This document shows positions 24,545-34,001 of a stretch of 64,000 bases of DNA, piece by piece (within the stretch, counting starts at the first letter, position 1; the number at the start of each line of letters is the position of its first letter). Source of the DNA: Flavobacterium jumunjinense (GTDB taxonomy: Bacteria; Bacteroidota; Bacteroidia; Flavobacteriales; Flavobacteriaceae). The notes below the pieces were generated by a model. That model ran no database searches. It was not told the DNA's origin and saw only the letters and a program-made list of their open reading frames with translations. The DNA lies in NCBI RefSeq assembly GCF_021650975.2, contig NZ_CP091285.1, forward strand, positions 3,162,001 to 3,226,000, given 5' to 3'. Made by a program: the position numbers and the translations under genes.

Positions 24545-24806
24545 AATTCTTTAAAAGGGAAATGAATTAGCAATAAACTATGAAATTATAAATGTCAAGT
24601 TGATTTTGTAGTTTATAATTGAATTATATTAGAAATAAAAACAGTAGATTGTTTTAATAATTGTCATTATAATAAATGTCTAAATTATTTAAAAATATCT
24701 GAAAATAAATTAGCAATCTTAGCAAATTTTAACTTGTTATTACTTGAATATAAGTATGTATCAGTTATGAAAAAAAATAATTTTAAAATTTGCGGTAATT
24801 AGAAAT

Positions 24807-26222
24807 ATGAATTATAAAAAACATTTAGAACATAAAATATTTGAAATAATTTCTCAAGCAGCCAAAGAATTAAACTTAGAATGTTATGTTATTGGTGGCT
24901 TTGTTAGAGATATATTATTAGATAGAAACCATAAAAAAGATATCGATATCGTTGCTGTTGGAAGTGGTATTGAATTAGCAGAAAAAGTGGCTAAATTAAT
25001 ACCAAATCAACCTAAGGTTCAGGTTTTTAAAAATTATGGAACAGCAATGTTACGTTTTGAAGATATGGATATTGAGTTTGTAGGAGCACGAAAAGAATCA
25101 TACAATAGAGATAGTCGAAATCCAATAGTCGAAAATGGAACACTAAAAGATGATCAAGATAGGAGAGATTTTACTATAAACGCATTAGCTTTTTCTTTAA
25201 ACGAATCTTCTTTTGGTAACCTTGTGGACCCTTTTAATGGAGTTGAAGATTTGAAGAAAAAGATTATTCGTACACCTTTAGATTCTGATATAACCTATTC
25301 TGATGATCCATTACGAATGCTACGTGCAATTCGTTTCGCGAGTCAATTGCATTTTGAAATTGAAATAAAATCACTTCAAGCGATTGTAAGGAATAAAGAA
25401 CGAATTAAAATAATTTCGGGTGAACGTATAGTAGATGAATTAAATAAAATACTTCAATCAGAAAAACCTTCTGTAGGTTTTTTATTGCTTTATGAAACAG
25501 GACTTTTGGATATTATTTTACCAGAGCTCACTGCGTTAAATCAAGTTGAAGAAATTGAAGGACATACCCATAAAAATAATTTTTATCATTCATTAGAAGT
25601 TGTCGATAATATTTGCCCAAATACAGATGATGTTTGGTTGCGTTGGGCTGCTTTGTTGCATGATATTGGTAAAGCACCAACAAAGAAATTTAATAAAAAA
25701 CAAGGTTGGACATTTCATGGACATGAGTTTCTAGGAGGGAAAATGGTGAAGAAAATATTTGAACGTTTACACATGCCATTAAATCAAAAAATGAAATTTG
25801 TTCAAAAAATGGTTGCTATGAGTTCAAGGCCAATTGTTTTAGCACAAGATATTGTTACAGATTCTGCTGTGCGTCGTCTAGTTTTTGATGCAGGTGAAGA
25901 TGTAGAGAATTTAATGACACTTTGTGAGGCAGATATTACAACTAAAAACCCTAAGAAATTTAATAAATACCATCATAATTTTAAAATTGTACGTGAAAAA
26001 ATTGTTGAAGTAGAAGAGCGCGACCAAGTACGTAATTTTCAGCCACCAATTTCAGGCGAAGAGATTATGGAATTATTTGGATTAAAACCATGTAGAGAAA
26101 TTGGGACATTGAAAGAAGCTGTTAAAGAAGCAATTTTAGAAGGAGAAATACCAAATGAATATGAAGCAGCTTTGACTTTTGTTTTAATGAGAGCAAAGAA
26201 AATGGGATTAAATAAAGTTTAA
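24807..26222 (+). CDS. cca: CCA tRNA nucleotidyltransferase with HD domain
   Basis: The 471-residue class II tRNA nucleotidyltransferase has the polymerase-head motifs [11 protein letters not shown] and DIDIVAVG (metal-binding aspartates), [11 protein letters not shown], and the [15 protein letters not shown] motif. An HD phosphohydrolase domain follows ([12 protein letters not shown] near 290). It adds or repairs the 3' CCA end of tRNAs; the HD part can act as a phosphatase or phosphodiesterase. The gene is monocistronic or leads into the heme A synthase gene 62 bp downstream. A TTTGCGG string 15-21 bp upstream resembles the end of a -7 element. Confidence 0.95.
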   Translation: MNYKKHLEHKIFEIISQAAKELNLECYVIGGFVRDILLDRNHKKDIDIVAVGSGIELAEKVAKLIPNQPKVQVFKNYGTAMLRFEDMDIEFVGARKESYNRDSRNPIVENGTLKDDQDRRDFTINALAFSLNESSFGNLVDPFNGVEDLKKKIIRTPLDSDITYSDDPLRMLRAIRFASQLHFEIEIKSLQAIVRNKERIKIISGERIVDELNKILQSEKPSVGFLLLYETGLLDIILPELTALNQVEEIEGHTHKNNFYHSLEVVDNICPNTDDVWLRWAALLHDIGKAPTKKFNKKQGWTFHGHEFLGGKMVKKIFERLHMPLNQKMKFVQKMVAMSSRPIVLAQDIVTDSAVRRLVFDAGEDVENLMTLCEADITTKNPKKFNKYHHNFKIVREKIVEVEERDQVRNFQPPISGEEIMELFGLKPCREIGTLKEAVKEAILEGEIPNEYEAALTFVLMRAKKMGLNKV

Positions 26223-26284
26223 CTATTGTTATAGAACATTCTGTTTTACAAAACTTAATTTTACAATTTGAAAAAGAAATCAAA

Positions 26285-27304
26285 ATGAGAAACAACAAAT
26301 CAGTAGTATATTGGCTTTTATTGGGCTGTGTTTTACTTTTCGTTATGGTTATGGTTGGTGGAATTACTCGTTTAACAAATTCTGGATTATCAATGACCGA
26401 TTGGCATTTGGTAACCGATACTTTTCCTCCTTTAACTGATGAAAAATGGGTTGATGCGTTTGAAGAATATAAGAAATTTCCAGAATATCAAAAAATTAAT
26501 ATTCATAACGATTTTACACTTTCTGACTATAAATTTATTTATTTTTGGGAATGGTTTCACCGTTTTATAGGAAGAATTATAGGAATCGTTTTCATTGTTC
26601 CTTTTATTTATTTTTTGATTAAAAAACAATTAAATAGTGAAACAATAAAGAAATGTTTTGTGCTACTTTTAATGGGTGGATTTCAAGGTTTTCTAGGTTG
26701 GTATATGGTTAAAAGTGGATTGATTGATAATCCGGATGTGAGTCATTTTCGTTTGGCATTGCATTTAACTTTTGCATTCATAACTTTTGCCTATACACTT
26801 TGGGTTGCCTTAGATATTATTTATCCTGAAAGAAAACCAGCTGTAAAATCTCTGCAAAGAATTGCTCAGATAGCTCTTGTTGTGTTAATTATTCAAATTA
26901 TTTATGGAGGTTTTGTTGCAGGATTAAACGCTGGATTAGTACATAATCATTGGCCTTTAATGAGCGATGGACAGTTTTTTCATGAAAGTATTACAATAGA
27001 GCAATCAACACTTTTAAAATCGTTTACAGAAGGTAGGAGTGGTGTTCAATTTATACATAGGACATTTGCTTATGTAGTCGTTTTCATGATGATGATGTTG
27101 TACTTTAAAAGCAAAAAAAACCGTTTAAATAGAATTCAAAAGAAAGGTGTTAAAAGTTTAATTTTAATTGTTTTTATACAATTTGCATTAGGAGTATTTA
27201 CAATTTTATTTCATGTTCCTTTATGGTTAGGTTTAGCACATCAATTAGTTGCTTTTGTCTTATTATCTGCAATGGTGTTTACATTGCATAGACTTTCAAA
27301 ATAA
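26285..27304 (+). CDS. ctaA: Heme A synthase (COX15/CtaA)
   Basis: This is a 339-residue integral membrane protein with about eight helices. It has an N-terminal VVYWLLLGCVLLFVMVMVGG helix and GGITRLTNSGLSMTDW motif typical of COX15. Four heme-ligand-type histidines are visible (EWFHRFIGR, ALHLTFAF, QFIHRTFAY, LGLAHQLVAF). It oxidises the C8 methyl group of heme O to make heme A for aa3-type terminal oxidases. The larger alphaproteobacterial/mitochondrial-type length (about 340) is normal for Bacteroidota. It implies an aerobic respiratory chain with a heme-A oxidase elsewhere in the genome. Confidence 0.95.
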   Translation: MRNNKSVVYWLLLGCVLLFVMVMVGGITRLTNSGLSMTDWHLVTDTFPPLTDEKWVDAFEEYKKFPEYQKINIHNDFTLSDYKFIYFWEWFHRFIGRIIGIVFIVPFIYFLIKKQLNSETIKKCFVLLLMGGFQGFLGWYMVKSGLIDNPDVSHFRLALHLTFAFITFAYTLWVALDIIYPERKPAVKSLQRIAQIALVVLIIQIIYGGFVAGLNAGLVHNHWPLMSDGQFFHESITIEQSTLLKSFTEGRSGVQFIHRTFAYVVVFMMMMLYFKSKKNRLNRIQKKGVKSLILIVFIQFALGVFTILFHVPLWLGLAHQLVAFVLLSAMVFTLHRLSK

Positions 27305-27360
27305 AAGACTATTTTTACAACCCGACTATATTGTCACAGATTATTGTATTATAATTTTAA

Positions 27361-28131
27361 ATGTCAAAATTAAATAAGGAAGATAAATTTTTAGATTTAT
27401 CAGACTATGGACGTTCTTTCGGTAGAGTTTTAGCTTATCAATTAAAAGAAACACGATTTACTCCCATACATGTTACACTACTTTTTGGAATAGTTGGATT
27501 AATTGCAACTTATTTTATTTGGAGCAATCATTATATCTTAGCAAGTATCTTTATCCTTCTTAAATCTGGAATAGATGCTGCCGATGGAGAATTAGCTCGG
27601 TTAAAAAAAACACCTTCATATTCTGGTAGATATTTAGATAGTATTTTTGATATTATTTTAAATTTTATTTTTTTAATGATAATTTGCTATGTATCTGAAA
27701 CATCGTTTTGGCTAACATTACTTGCTTTTTTTTGTATTCAACTGCAAGGAACGTTGTATAATTATTATTATGTTATTCTCAGAAATAGATCTTTTGGTGG
27801 AGATACTACGAGTAAAGTTTTTGAATATAAAACACCAAAAGCACTTCCTGGAGAAAGTCAGAAAACAGTAACAATTCTTTTTAAATTGTATTCGGTTTTA
27901 TATGGTAAATTTGATAAAATTATTCATTTCCTAGATGCAGATGCATATAAGGTAAAATCATTCCCAAATTGGTTTATGACCTGTCTTTCAGTATATGGTT
28001 TAGGTTTTCAATTATTAATTATTGCTATCATGCTACCTTTAGGTTTGATAGAGTTCATTATTCCATTTTTTATCGTATCAAGCATATTAATTGTCTTTTT
28101 GATAAGTATAAGGAAAAAATATTTTCATTAA
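27361..28131 (+). CDS. CDP-alcohol phosphatidyltransferase family membrane protein
   Basis: This 256-residue membrane protein has the complete CDP-alcohol phosphatidyltransferase signature near residues 75-100 (DAADGELARLKKTP, then G-x3-D-x3-D in SGRYLDSIFD). About six helices surround it. The family transfers a phosphoalcohol from a CDP-alcohol to a lipid or sugar-alcohol acceptor during membrane lipid synthesis. The acceptor cannot be told from the sequence; phosphatidylinositol-type or glycan-linked acceptors are possible because of the long C-terminal part. It stands alone after ctaA and converges with the aspartyl protease gene. Confidence 0.88.
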   Translation: MSKLNKEDKFLDLSDYGRSFGRVLAYQLKETRFTPIHVTLLFGIVGLIATYFIWSNHYILASIFILLKSGIDAADGELARLKKTPSYSGRYLDSIFDIILNFIFLMIICYVSETSFWLTLLAFFCIQLQGTLYNYYYVILRNRSFGGDTTSKVFEYKTPKALPGESQKTVTILFKLYSVLYGKFDKIIHFLDADAYKVKSFPNWFMTCLSVYGLGFQLLIIAIMLPLGLIEFIIPFFIVSSILIVFLISIRKKYFH

Positions 28132-28160
28132 TTTATAACAGAAGAAGTGATTTATGATTA

Positions 28161-29477
28161 TTACAATAGTTTTTCTAATTCAAATTTAACTTCAATTACA
28201 GTATCATCTCTTTCAATTAGCATTTTGATAATTTTTCCTTCTTCAGATTGAAATAGATTGGTTATTTTTTGAATGGTATAATTATAGGCTTTTCTTCCAT
28301 TAATAGATAAAATCATATCGCCTTTTTTAAGACCCGCTAATTGAGCAGGCGAGTTTTCTCTTACAGAGTATATTTCAAACACAGGTTGAAGTGAAAATTT
28401 ATAATTAAAATCGTGTTCCTTATCATAAACAAACGTTTTGGAATTTGTATTCGTAAATGTGCTGAAGTTTAATTTTTCAGAAACCCAAGTTGAACCAGCA
28501 TGTTGCACTTCAATTCCTGACATATTATAATTGAATGAATCATTAAAATTTGTATTTTTTTTAAAATAGAATGTTTCATTTTTATAATCTAAAATCCAAT
28601 TAAATCGTTTTATTATTTCACCTCCTAATGAACCGTTTCTTCCTTTTACAAAGTCTAATTGATTAAATGAAATCGTGTCTGGGTAAGATACTAATGCTTC
28701 TTTGAGGATTAATTCATTCAATTCTAATTTTTTAACTCTAGATTTTTTACCCTCAATATCTCCACCTAGACCTTTTCCAAGAAGATCATTAAAAAAAAGT
28801 GTTCCGCATTTAATACTATCGTTTTCAAAAAGCCATAACCCATCTCCAAGTCCAGTATCCATTAATAATTTAATGTCCATTTTTTTAGTGTTATTAATGT
28901 CGGTAATCATTTTTAAATAAGGCTTACCATCAATAACTTCAACTTTTTTACTTTTGTATCTTCTTAGTTTTTTAGTAATAGACTTTTTATGTTCTTTATG
29001 AAGAATCACTTTTTTACTTTGATAGTTAATTTCTACTAAATAATCTTTAAAAAAGGAAGAGCCAATTATTCCATTAATTGGAACACCAAGTTTATTAACT
29101 AAACTAATGTCTCGATCAGTTATTAAGAGTACTTCAAAGTCTTCGTCTAAATAATCTTTGACTTTTAGTTTGTTTTCTCTTGAAATAATAGCTTCTAATG
29201 ATTCTCCATTTCCTAAACCATTAATCTTTATTTTTCGAGTATCATAAAACAAAATACTATCATTTTCGGGAAAACTAAATAAAAGATTTTTATCTGAACC
29301 AGTATCTAAAAGCATGTTAAGTTTTACATCGTTAACTTCAGTTTCAATAATTATAAGGTTATGTGTTAATTCAAAAGGAATAACAATTTTATTCCTTTTA
29401 GACAACCATGAAGTTTGGCTAAAAACAGATACATAAACAAATAAAAAGGAAAGTATAGCAGGTATTTTTCTATTCAT
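28161..29477 (-). CDS. Secreted retropepsin-like aspartyl protease with C-terminal PDZ domain
   Basis: I start at the ATG at 29477, which gives a clean signal peptide (MNRKIPAILSFLFVYVSVFSQ). The 438-residue protein has two pepsin-type motifs, LLDTGSDKN near 55 and LLMDTGLGDG near 205. This is the tandem retropepsin arrangement of Bacteroidota aspartyl proteases of the clan AA group. A PDZ domain occupies the C-terminus (VRENSPAQLAGLKKGDMILSINGRK). It is predicted to act in the periplasm or on the surface, with PDZ binding peptide C-termini. No partner genes are adjacent. Confidence 0.88.
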   Translation of the reverse strand: MNRKIPAILSFLFVYVSVFSQTSWLSKRNKIVIPFELTHNLIIIETEVNDVKLNMLLDTGSDKNLLFSFPENDSILFYDTRKIKINGLGNGESLEAIISRENKLKVKDYLDEDFEVLLITDRDISLVNKLGVPINGIIGSSFFKDYLVEINYQSKKVILHKEHKKSITKKLRRYKSKKVEVIDGKPYLKMITDINNTKKMDIKLLMDTGLGDGLWLFENDSIKCGTLFFNDLLGKGLGGDIEGKKSRVKKLELNELILKEALVSYPDTISFNQLDFVKGRNGSLGGEIIKRFNWILDYKNETFYFKKNTNFNDSFNYNMSGIEVQHAGSTWVSEKLNFSTFTNTNSKTFVYDKEHDFNYKFSLQPVFEIYSVRENSPAQLAGLKKGDMILSINGRKAYNYTIQKITNLFQSEEGKIIKMLIERDDTVIEVKFELEKLL

Positions 29478-29607
29478 AGAGATAGTATTTATCTTAAAAA
29501 TAAGAAAATTATTTGATATCTGTAACAATCTTTATTATTTTAAAAAGAAAACTTTATAAAAATTTGAGAAAAAAAGTGCAATTTTGCATTTTAAAAAACA
29601 AACAACA

Positions 29608-30801
29608 ATGCCAAAAATATCTCTAAAAGGCTTACAAATGCCTGAATCACCAATTAGAAAGTTAGTCCCTTATGCTGAAATAGCAAAGAAAAAAGGACAT
29701 AATGTATACCATTTAAATATAGGTCAGCCAGATATAAAAACACCTCAAGTAGCTTTAGATGCTGTTAAAAACGCAAATATAGAAGTGTTAGAGTATAGTC
29801 ATTCAGCTGGTTTTGATAGTTATAGAGAAAAATTATCTAGCTATTATAAAAATCAAAATCTTCCAATAGATAAGCAAGATATTATAATTACTACAGGTGG
29901 TTCTGAAGCATTGCTTTTTGCATTAGGGAGTACTATGGACTCAGATGATGAAGTTATTATTCCTGAGCCATTTTATGCTAATTATAATGGTTTTGCAGTA
30001 GCATCGGGTGTTAAAGTTGTACCAGTAATTTCAAGTATTGAAACAGGTTTTGCTTTACCTCCAATTGAGGATTTTGAAAAACTGATTACTTCAAAAACAA
30101 AAGCAATCTTAATTTGTAATCCTGGAAACCCAACTGGATATTTATATTCTGAGGACGAAATTAACCAATTGGCAAAAATTGTAAAAAAGCACGATTTATT
30201 TTTAATTGCTGATGAAGTATATAGAGAGTTTACATATGACGGATTTAAACATAATTCTATTATGACAGTTGATGGTTTAGAAAATCATGCAATCATGATA
30301 GATTCTGTTTCTAAACGTTTTAGTATGTGTGGAGCAAGAATTGGTTGCATCGTTTCTAAAAACAGAGAAGTTATGACTGCTGCAATGAAATTTGCACAAG
30401 CAAGATTAAGTCCGCCTACTTATGCTCAAATTGCAAGTGAGGCTGCCTTAGATACTCCACAAAGTTATTTTGATGAAGTTATCACCGAATATAAAGAGAG
30501 AAGAGATATTTTAATTGCAGAATTAAATAAAATTGAAGGTGTACAAGTTGCAACACCAAAAGGGGCTTTCTATTGTATTGCTAAATTACCAATTAAAGAT
30601 GCAAACAATTTTGCACAGTGGCTTTTAGAGACTTATGATTTAGATGGAGAAACTATTATGGTTGCACCTGCAGCTGGATTTTATTCTTCTCCGAATGTAG
30701 GTTTAGATGAAGTTAGAATTGCTTATGTTTTGAAAAAAGAAGCATTAGTTCGTTCTGTAGAAATTCTAAAAGAAGCTTTGATTGCTTATAATAAATTATA
30801 A
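29608..30801 (+). CDS. Class I/II pyridoxal-phosphate aminotransferase
   Basis: The start is the ATG at 29608 (MPKISLKGLQMPESPIRKL), 25 bp after a TTTTGC -7-like string; the longer frame begins before it. The 397-residue enzyme is a fold-type I aminotransferase of the aspartate aminotransferase superfamily: NIGQPDIKTP near 40, ICNPGNPTGYLYS near 170, IADEVYREFTYD, PLP-lysine in DSVSKRFSMCGARIGC. It likely transaminates an amino acid with 2-oxoglutarate; aspartate, or an aromatic or branched-chain substrate, cannot be distinguished from sequence alone. It is a single-gene unit closed by a terminator. Confidence 0.92.
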   Translation: MPKISLKGLQMPESPIRKLVPYAEIAKKKGHNVYHLNIGQPDIKTPQVALDAVKNANIEVLEYSHSAGFDSYREKLSSYYKNQNLPIDKQDIIITTGGSEALLFALGSTMDSDDEVIIPEPFYANYNGFAVASGVKVVPVISSIETGFALPPIEDFEKLITSKTKAILICNPGNPTGYLYSEDEINQLAKIVKKHDLFLIADEVYREFTYDGFKHNSIMTVDGLENHAIMIDSVSKRFSMCGARIGCIVSKNREVMTAAMKFAQARLSPPTYAQIASEAALDTPQSYFDEVITEYKERRDILIAELNKIEGVQVATPKGAFYCIAKLPIKDANNFAQWLLETYDLDGETIMVAPAAGFYSSPNVGLDEVRIAYVLKKEALVRSVEILKEALIAYNKL

Positions 30802-30819
30802 GATTTTATATAATAAATG

Positions 30820-30858
30820 AAAAAGGTTGTCTATATATTATAGGTAACCTTTTTTTTA
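30820..30858 (+). terminator. Terminator between the aminotransferase and a convergent glycosyltransferase gene
   Basis: AAAAAGGTTGTCTATA pairs with TATAGGTAACCTTTTT with two G-U pairs, followed by more T. It sits between two convergent genes and may serve both. Confidence 0.8.
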
Positions 30859-30879
30859 TGTTTTCAATTCGTGAATTAT

Positions 30880-31875
30880 TTAGAATTGACATTTAAAATA
30901 AAAAATAATTTTGTCAAGAAAACTAATCTTATTAAAATAACCAGAATCATTTTTTACATACTTAAAAAAAGTAGTATTATGATCTTTAGAGTTGCGTATT
31001 GTTCTAATAATCATTCTATCAATATGTTCACAAAAAATAGCTTGATTATAAACTTTTAATTTATCATTTTTTTGTTTTAAAACTTTAGAAGCTTCTATGG
31101 TTTTAATAATGTCTTCTGCATTCTGTTTTCTTTTTAATGAAACAGCATTAACGTAATATGAGCTATTTTCATCGTTTGAATCTATTTCTAAACGCTCTAA
31201 TTGTCTTTTTTTAATTGCAACTTCTGCAATTCTTAGGTTTTCTTCTTTTGTTTGGCTAATATTTCCAGGATGCCAACGATACCTTACTAATGATTCTGGA
31301 ATATTATAAAATTCTGATTTCGCTATAAACTCACTCCATAATCCGTAATCTTCTGCAGGTACATATTGATGTTCAAAACGTAAATCACCAATCATAGACT
31401 TTCTAAACATTACGGTAGAATTTCCTAAACCGCAACTATGCAAAAATTGTACTTTTAAATCTTCATGCTTTTCAGAATGTTTAAGTACTTTTTCTTTTTT
31501 ATCACCAAAAATAGTAAACCATGTACCACAAAGTCCTAAACTAGGATTAGTATCAAGTATGTTTATTTGTTTTTCAAAACGTGTAGGCATAGCAATATCA
31601 TCAGCGTCTAGGAGCGCAACATATTCTGTTTTAGCCATTTCAATACCTTCATTTCTCAAGTTTGCAGGACCTTCGTTTTTAGTTTTGTTTATTAAAATAA
31701 TTCGATTGTCTTTTTCTCTTATTTTTTCAATTATTGCAACAGTACCATCTGAAGAATTATCATTTAAAATAATTAAATCAAAATCGGTAAATGTTTGATT
31801 AACGATACTATTAATAGCTTCTTCAATATATAGTTCACCATTATAAACTGGCATTATTACAGATAATTTTTTCAT
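30880..31875 (-). CDS. GT2-family glycosyltransferase
   Basis: The 331-residue protein starts with the classic GT-A/GT2 opening (MKKLSVIMPVYNGELYIEEA). It has NDNSSDGT near 40, the LLDADDIAMPTRFEKQ DxD-type metal and nucleotide-sugar site near 90, and the ED acceptor motif (PAEDYGLWSEF near 180). A C-terminal helical extension of about 110 residues is Lys/Asn/Ile-rich. It transfers a sugar from a nucleotide donor to a surface glycan on the cytosolic face. It is the first member of a scattered LPS/surface-glycan region reaching to 38.6 kb, and is divergent from the next gene. Confidence 0.9.
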   Translation of the reverse strand: MKKLSVIMPVYNGELYIEEAINSIVNQTFTDFDLIILNDNSSDGTVAIIEKIREKDNRIILINKTKNEGPANLRNEGIEMAKTEYVALLDADDIAMPTRFEKQINILDTNPSLGLCGTWFTIFGDKKEKVLKHSEKHEDLKVQFLHSCGLGNSTVMFRKSMIGDLRFEHQYVPAEDYGLWSEFIAKSEFYNIPESLVRYRWHPGNISQTKEENLRIAEVAIKKRQLERLEIDSNDENSSYYVNAVSLKRKQNAEDIIKTIEASKVLKQKNDKLKVYNQAIFCEHIDRMIIRTIRNSKDHNTTFFKYVKNDSGYFNKISFLDKIIFYFKCQF

Positions 31876-31937
31876 TTTAGATTGCTATTTTTAGATATGA
31901 TGGCAAATGTAAGATTTAATTAAGAAAAATTTAACCT

Positions 31938-31945
31938 TATATTTG
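31938..31945 (+). promoter_or_regulatory. TAnnTTTG -7 element before a glycosyltransferase-like gene
   Basis: TATATTTG, perfect -7 consensus, ends 13 bp before the ATG at 31959, implying a very short leader. No clear -33 TTG. Confidence 0.5.
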
Positions 31946-31958
31946 CAAAAAAAAACGC

Positions 31959-32819
31959 ATGAGTAAAATTCAAGTTGGATTTTTAGTTTCCTATGATTAT
32001 GAGCTTTTAAAATTTGCAATACCTCCAATTTATGAGGATTCAGACACTATTTTTTTAGCGATAGATAAAAACAGAAAAACTTGGAATGGATCGGATATAC
32101 AAATTGATAGTAGTTTTTTTGAATGGATAAAAACGTTTGACACTCAAAATAAAATTGAAATCTATGAAGATGAATTTTATGTGTCGGGCTTAACAACTAT
32201 GGAATGTGAAATTCGTGAAAGAAAACTTTTGGCAGAAAAAATGGGAATTGGGAATTGGTTGATTCAATTAGATTCTGATGAGTATTTTTTCGATTTTAAA
32301 TCATTTACAAAATATCTAATAGCTAATAATCACTACCTAACAAGTAAAAAACAAATTCAAATATGTTGTTTTAAAATTAACTTATACAAAAATGTAAAAG
32401 GAGGAGTCTTATATGTTGATAAGTTTGACAAATTCATGGTGGCAACAAATATTCCTAATTATAAAGTAGGTCGTCATGGTAAATGTCGTTCTATATATGT
32501 ATCTTCAATTGCTTTGCATGATTGTTTATCTAGAGAAAGAGAGGATCTCATTAAAAAACTTGATAACTGGGGACATAATGGAGATATTGATAAAGAAAGT
32601 TTTATGAAAAAATGGGACACTGTAAATGAAACAAACTATAAAGATCATGAAGGTTTCTTTTATTTGGAACCAATGCATTGGAAAACGTTACAATTCATGA
32701 AAGGAAATTCTTTAAGTGAAATTTTAAATAATTTTAAAAATGATAAATCAATGAGGATAAGCGATTTGTTTTTAAAGATGAAGAACTTTGGTCAATGGTT
32801 TAAATTTTTATTCAAATAG
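31959..32819 (+). CDS. Glycosyltransferase-like protein (GT-A fold)
   Basis: The 286-residue protein has a GT2-like core: an N-terminal VGFLVSYDYELLKFAIPPIY, a metal-binding WLIQLDSDEYFFDF motif near 107 (DSD), and an acceptor-like region around HGKCRSIYVSSIALHDC. Length and lack of membrane helices fit a soluble inner-face transferase. It differs from typical GT2 proteins by lacking the VIxxYN start, so it may belong to one of the small GT-A families found in LPS core clusters. It stands alone between a divergent GT2 and a convergent GT4 gene, closed by a shared palindromic terminator. Confidence 0.75.
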   Translation: MSKIQVGFLVSYDYELLKFAIPPIYEDSDTIFLAIDKNRKTWNGSDIQIDSSFFEWIKTFDTQNKIEIYEDEFYVSGLTTMECEIRERKLLAEKMGIGNWLIQLDSDEYFFDFKSFTKYLIANNHYLTSKKQIQICCFKINLYKNVKGGVLYVDKFDKFMVATNIPNYKVGRHGKCRSIYVSSIALHDCLSREREDLIKKLDNWGHNGDIDKESFMKKWDTVNETNYKDHEGFFYLEPMHWKTLQFMKGNSLSEILNNFKNDKSMRISDLFLKMKNFGQWFKFLFK

Positions 32820-32827
32820 ATATAAAG

Positions 32828-32869
32828 TTTAAAAGAGGATGTTTAAGTACTTAAACATCCTCTTTTAAA
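32828..32869. terminator. Perfect 42-nt palindrome, bidirectional terminator
   Basis: The 21-nt left arm (TTTAAAAGAGGATGTTTAAG then T) is exactly complementary to the right arm. It lies between two convergent genes, and A/T runs at both ends let it terminate transcription on both strands. The right arm reaches to 1 bp before the stop codon of the minus-strand gene. Confidence 0.85.
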
Positions 32870-33928
32870 TTATGAACTATATAACTCTAAATACTCTTTC
32901 GCTGCTTTTTCCCAAGAAAAGAAATCAGCTCGTTCTCTGATTTTTGGAGCGTAAAATGATTTATTATTATTAAAATCTTCAAGTTTAGACAATAAAAAAT
33001 CTTTCATATACTTAGCATCGAAATTATCCCAATAAAAGGCTGCATCGCCACCAATTTCTGGTAGTGAAGTTAGATTAGAAAGGAAAACTGGTTTCTCAAA
33101 CTTCATTGCTTCAATTGGAGGTAAACCAAAGCCCTCTCTTATAGAAGGAAATAAAAAAGCAGTACAGTTTTCTAAATAATATTGTTTTGCTTCATCACTC
33201 ACTTTACCCGTTAAAATTACACGGTCTTGTAAGTTATTATCCTTAACATATTTTTCAATTTCATAACCATATTCTTTATTTCTGTTTCCAGAAATAATAA
33301 GCACATAATCTTCTATTGTTTCCATCATTTTCACAATTGAAAGGAAGTTTTTTCTTGGGATAAAATCGCCAATAGAGTAGAAGAAAGGCTTCTCTAAGTT
33401 GAAAGAAGGTAGGAAAGTATTGTTTTCTATTCTTTTTTCAGAAGGATTACCATTATATATGATATGTTCAGGAACATTTGGAACATTAAAATAACGATGT
33501 GTTTGTTGTTTTGCGAATTCAGAAATATACGTAATTATGTCTGCACGATTTAATTTTTCAATAAATCTTTTATTGACTTTGTGCTTCATGTCTGAAGAGA
33601 TTTCTTCAACAAAATTGACATCATGAATGGTTAAAATGTACTTCTTAGGTTTGAAGAAAGGCTCAACTTTAGTATTCTGATTTAAACTATGCCAAACATC
33701 ATATTTTTTCTTTTTACGAAATAGAAAATGACGTTCTAAACTAGTGTATTTTGAATATTTAAAAATATTTCCAAACTCATTTTCTAGTTTTTCTGGATAT
33801 TTTGCATTCAGTGTTATCGTTTTATTCGAAATATCCAGTTTTGAAATGGCTTTAATGACTTGATAATTAAAGGTTCCTAAGCCACCAGCTTTATTGTTTA
33901 TGTTGTGAGACTCTAAAAAAATGTTCAT
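32870..33928 (-). CDS. GT4-family glycosyltransferase
   Basis: This 352-residue GT-B glycosyltransferase of family 4 has an N-terminal acceptor domain (NNKAGGLGTFNYQVIKAISK near 10) and a donor domain. The donor domain includes GDFIPRKNFLSIVKMMET (near 195), ILTGKVSDEAKQYYL, and the E-x7-E nucleotide-sugar motif in FLFPSIREGFGLPPIEAMKF near 265. Retaining GT4 enzymes commonly add mannose or glucose to LPS or capsule. It is a single minus-strand gene between a convergent gene and the divergent WaaP-like kinase gene. Confidence 0.92.
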   Translation of the reverse strand: MNIFLESHNINNKAGGLGTFNYQVIKAISKLDISNKTITLNAKYPEKLENEFGNIFKYSKYTSLERHFLFRKKKKYDVWHSLNQNTKVEPFFKPKKYILTIHDVNFVEEISSDMKHKVNKRFIEKLNRADIITYISEFAKQQTHRYFNVPNVPEHIIYNGNPSEKRIENNTFLPSFNLEKPFFYSIGDFIPRKNFLSIVKMMETIEDYVLIISGNRNKEYGYEIEKYVKDNNLQDRVILTGKVSDEAKQYYLENCTAFLFPSIREGFGLPPIEAMKFEKPVFLSNLTSLPEIGGDAAFYWDNFDAKYMKDFLLSKLEDFNNNKSFYAPKIRERADFFSWEKAAKEYLELYSS

Positions 33929-33983
33929 GAAATAAATTTCAGTAAAAATAAGATATGTTTCTAAATAATTAAACAGATATCCT

Positions 33984-33991
33984 TATTTTTG
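33984..33991 (+). promoter_or_regulatory. TAnnTTTG -7 element before the WaaP-like gene
   Basis: TATTTTTG matches the -7 consensus and ends 10 bp before the ATG at 34002, so the transcript would have almost no leader. Confidence 0.45.
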
Positions 33992-34001
33992 AAAAAAAAA
34001 G

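Noticed and set aside
24545..24806. Possible small RNA or gene between the sua5-like gene and cca
   Set aside because: Only a weak ATTATAAA/TTTATAAT inverted repeat is present, with no terminator or promoter pair to support an RNA.
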